NCBI GenBank assembly: GCA_027310735.1
Contig: DAIDAH010000138.1
Location: 1 to 7,385 of the forward strand
Direction: 5' to 3'
Source: Methylotenera sp.
GTDB lineage: Bacteria > Pseudomonadota > Gammaproteobacteria > Burkholderiales > Methylophilaceae
Length of the DNA: 7,385 nt
The notes under the pieces were generated by a model. It saw only the letters and a list, made by a program, of their open reading frames with translations, searched no databases and was not told the DNA's origin. The number at the start of each line of letters is the position of its first letter. The stretch's first letter is position 1. Below are positions 5,991 to 7,385 of the stretch, in pieces. Both the position numbers and the translations under genes were made by a program.

Positions 5991-6238
5991 TTGGGTATCC
6001 GAGTTTCACGATGGATATAACAAAAACTTAGCTGAATTGAAATTTATTCAATGGTGTTGATTGTATTTAAACGGGCTGATTTATGGCAATTAAATTGATA
6101 AGACATGAGGCAGAAGCCGGCACTTAAGAGACATTCGCTTGCCATAAAGCATATGGCTAAAAAATATACACTTCTGCCCTACAGTTAAATTGTTTTATTA
6201 TAGTAACGGCATAGAACCAATTCATTGGAGAAATATTA
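5991..6238. other. Gene-poor gap with inverted repeats
   Basis: From the ahpF terminator to the next small gene I find no convincing coding region. The stretch contains a small hairpin ATTGAA/TTCAAT (6036-6041 with 6047-6052), a 14-codon micro-ORF (6083-6127), and an 8-bp inverted repeat GGCAGAAG/CTTCTGCC (6109-6116 with 6171-6178) enclosing another hairpin. TATTAT/TATAGT sequences at 6196-6204 could be the -10 of the downstream gene, but no good -35 is seen. Confidence 0.6.
6109..6178. repeat. Nested inverted repeat, 70 bases
   Basis: Outer arms GGCAGAAG (6109-6116) and CTTCTGCC (6171-6178) are exact complements. Inside, GCCATA (6141-6146) and TATGGC (6152-6157) form a second perfect stem with a 5-base loop, followed by an A-run (6159-6164). 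The first arm runs into the palindrome GCCGGC (6116-6121). It could be a structured RNA, a relic of a small mobile element or an intergenic repeat, and the sequence alone does not decide. No target-site duplication was evident. Confidence 0.45.
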
Positions 6239-6448
6239 ATGGATAGAGAAGAGCTCGGTAAACAACTTAAAATTGCCTCTGATATTTTAGATGAAGTCGA
6301 ACATCAACTTCCATATGAATATGAGCAACTAAGCCCAGATGAACATTTTTTAGCAACCATCAGACAACGTATATATTCCGTAAGATGTCAACTTGGTGCG
6401 GTACGAATGAGCCTCAAGGACGAGCGTAACTGGAGTGCAGAAGTTTAG
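6239..6448 (+). CDS. Small hypothetical protein, 69 residues
   Basis: I do not recognise this protein. It starts at an ATG 8 bases after GGAG (6227-6230), a fair ribosome binding site, and has normal codon variety. It is acidic overall (14 Asp/Glu against 9 Lys/Arg), predicted largely helical, with an acidic N-terminal two thirds (EELGKQL, DILDEVEHQL, SPDEHF) and a basic stretch IRQRIYSVRCQLGAVR (41-56). It has one cysteine (C50), no signal peptide and no membrane segment. The look is of a small soluble helical protein, perhaps a regulator or partner protein. It stands alone between the ahpCF terminator and two minus-strand ORFs, so context gives no function. Confidence 0.65.
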   Translation: MDREELGKQLKIASDILDEVEHQLPYEYEQLSPDEHFLATIRQRIYSVRCQLGAVRMSLKDERNWSAEV

Positions 6449-6512
6449 TTGAATATCATTTTGTATAATCTCGAATATAAGTAGCACTAAAAGCAGTATT
6501 ACTCTAGTCCAC

Positions 6513-6671
6513 TCATGGCCGACTGTTGTCGGTGCATATTGTTGTGTCGCTATGACTAATATTGCTTGTTTTGCTCTGTGCCCTAAAATTTAAATCATCG
6601 GTGATATTATCAAACACTTTCCATGCAGCTTCGACGTTTTTATTAACAATAATGTCTTTTTCATCCCCCAT
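6513..6671 (-). CDS. Doubtful 52-residue ORF, possibly a gene remnant
   Basis: This minus-strand frame begins with ATG 18 bases after the stop of the CMD-family gene and ends at TGA. Its first 20 or so residues (EKDIIVNKNVEAAWKVFDNI) resemble the opening beta strand and helix of SRPBCC/START-like proteins, which commonly start with a strand, an Asn/Ala-rich turn and a V/AWKV helix. The remainder (ISHSDTTICTDNSRP) is polar and unlike that fold, and a real domain would need about 140 residues. The ribosome binding site is weak (TTAAAG). It may be a truncated pseudogene, a small protein co-transcribed with the upstream gene, or chance. The end overlaps the hairpin at 6519-6532. Confidence 0.3.
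   Translation of the reverse strand: MGDEKDIIVNKNVEAAWKVFDNITDDLNFRAQSKTSNISHSDTTICTDNSRP
6519..6532. other. Short hairpin near end of the 52-codon ORF
   Basis: CCGAC and GTCGG form a perfect 5-bp stem around TGTT. Read on the minus strand it closes the small ORF and could mark the 3' end of the CMD-gene transcript, but no T-run follows on that strand (CATGAGTGGAC), so a terminator role is weakly supported. Confidence 0.25.
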
Positions 6672-6689
6672 CTTTAATGTTTTTTAATG

Positions 6690-7250
6690 TTAGGCATTGC
6701 CCGCAAAAGCCGCATCAATAGGTGTATTAAACAAGTGGTTTGTATAATTGCTGATTGTCTTTACCGCAATCGCTAGGACGACTTCTAAAACTTGCTCTTC
6801 TTTAAATCCAGCTTGAAGAAACTCTTTTATTTCCGATTCGTTTGGAAGGCCGCGAGATTGCACAAGCCTGCGAGTAAAGTATGAAAGTGCCGCGAGTTTA
6901 GGTTCATGGATAATTTCACCGTGACAAATTGCATAAATAACTTCTGCTGGGACACCTGACATTTTGTTAGCAATCGTCGCATGGGCAGCAACACAATAAG
7001 CGCAATTGTTTTCTTGGCTAATTGTTAAAAATACAACTTCTTGTTCTGCAGATGTAAACCCAGACAGTTCTCTAAAGGCGTTGTAGCCGGACAAATACGT
7101 AGCAAATGCGCCTGAAGAGTTAGCCATATTTCTGTACATATTTGGGATAAATCCAAATTTGGATTGCGTAATTTCAAATGCTTTTTTTACGTTTTCAGCC
7201 GCATTTTCCAAGGTTATAGGTGCTAATTTCATGCTCGTTTTGAGGTGCAT
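6690..7250 (-). CDS. Carboxymuconolactone decarboxylase (CMD)/AhpD-family protein
   Basis: The CMD family (PF02627 type) includes gamma-carboxymuconolactone decarboxylase and AhpD-like thiol peroxidases or reductants. With the start at 7250 the protein has 186 residues. The family core is EVVFLTISQENNCAYCVAAH (71-90), with the CxxC pair C83 and C86 and with H90. Set against Mycobacterium tuberculosis AhpD (E118, C130, H132, C133, H137), this protein keeps E71, C83, C86 and H90 at the same spacing, with Y85 where AhpD has His132. That supports a redox role rather than lactone decarboxylation. It is predicted cytoplasmic and all-helical. The substrate is unknown. It faces ahpCF from the opposite strand about 760 bases away, which is suggestive but not proof of a shared role. 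Longer starts at 7286 and 7262 are possible. Confidence 0.88.
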   Translation of the reverse strand: MHLKTSMKLAPITLENAAENVKKAFEITQSKFGFIPNMYRNMANSSGAFATYLSGYNAFRELSGFTSAEQEVVFLTISQENNCAYCVAAHATIANKMSGVPAEVIYAICHGEIIHEPKLAALSYFTRRLVQSRGLPNESEIKEFLQAGFKEEQVLEVVLAIAVKTISNYTNHLFNTPIDAAFAGNA

Positions 7251-7256
7251 TTCTTT

Positions 7257-7260
7257 CTCC
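7257..7260 (-). promoter_or_regulatory. Ribosome binding site choosing the CMD-gene start
   Basis: On the minus strand GGAG (within GGAGAAAGAA) lies 6 bases before the ATG at 7250-7248. This favours that start over the upstream ATGs at 7286 and 7262; the latter overlaps this very GGAG. The extra residues they would add (MYYNNSILMEKE) do not look like a conserved domain start. Confidence 0.6.
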
Positions 7261-7312
7261 ATTAAGATTGAATTGTTGTAATACAAAGTTACAGTCTTGT
7301 CGTTCGCTTATG

Positions 7313-7378
7313 ATTCCGCTACATAGGGCTTGCGCAAACAATATCGATTGACTTGAATCCAATATTGCGCAGCGGAAT
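7313..7378. repeat. Imperfect inverted repeat at window end
   Basis: ATTCCGCT (7313-7320) is the exact complement of AGCGGAAT (7371-7378). Just inside, TGCGCAA (7331-7337) pairs with TTGCGCA (7365-7371), and a further TAT/ATA match lies closer to the centre. The left arm carries a 10-base insertion (7321-7330) compared with the right arm. It lies upstream of the minus-strand CMD gene. It could be a regulator site, a terminator region of a gene beyond the window or a repeat-element end. Confidence 0.5.
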
Positions 7379-7385
7379 AATTTCA

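Noticed and set aside
6680..6697. GCCTAAC at the stop codon of the minus-strand CMD gene, like the start of an integron attC site.
   Set aside because: No matching GTTRRRY end or internal paired boxes occur within the expected distance downstream, and no integrase or cassette pattern is present, so it is probably a chance match.

Overview
The window looks like a chromosomal segment of an AT-rich betaproteobacterium. The best guess is a methylotroph-like member of the Methylophilaceae/Nitrosomonadales. This rests on the sequence style of the 23S 3' end and the 5S rRNA and on the protein types; it is an inference, not a database result. There is no sign of phage, insertion sequence, CRISPR array or plasmid functions.

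Layout. Positions 1 to about 450 are the tail of an rRNA operon: the 23S 3' end, a roughly 270-base spacer without tRNA but with two tetraloop hairpins, and the 5S gene. An intrinsic terminator at 483-505 follows. A second, A/T-flanked inverted repeat (543-583) lies between the rRNA operon and the convergent gene moaC (615-1112, minus; molybdenum cofactor synthesis). moaC diverges from a plus-strand group: bepA (outer-membrane assembly protease/chaperone with TPRs), then soxY and soxZ (periplasmic sulfur carrier), tightly packed. A promoter with a perfect TATAAT box then leads into ahpC. ahpF follows after a 148-base gap that holds a hairpin and a strong intrinsic terminator, so ahpF probably depends on read-through. 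A 16-bp-stem terminator closes the ahpCF unit at 5951-5990.

From about 5990 to 7385 gene density falls. There is one small hypothetical protein (6239-6448, plus), a doubtful 52-codon minus-strand ORF (6513-6671), and a 186-residue carboxymuconolactone decarboxylase/AhpD-family protein (6690-7250, minus) with a CxxC redox centre. The window ends inside an imperfect inverted repeat (7313-7378).

How it fits together. AhpC and AhpF form the classic NADH-dependent alkyl hydroperoxide/H2O2 reductase, and the nearby CxxC CMD protein may be another thiol-peroxide function. SoxYZ, without other sox genes in view, would carry sulfur intermediates on the single SoxY cysteine in the periplasm. Points most worth a second look are the ahpC-ahpF attenuator, the unusual SoxY C-terminus (NGCG instead of GGCGG), the absence of a visible ribosome binding site for bepA, the AhpD-like active site beside ahpCF, the structured rRNA spacer, and several unexplained inverted repeats in the 5991-6238 and 7313-7378 gaps. 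I did not find clear evidence of a new multi-gene system.
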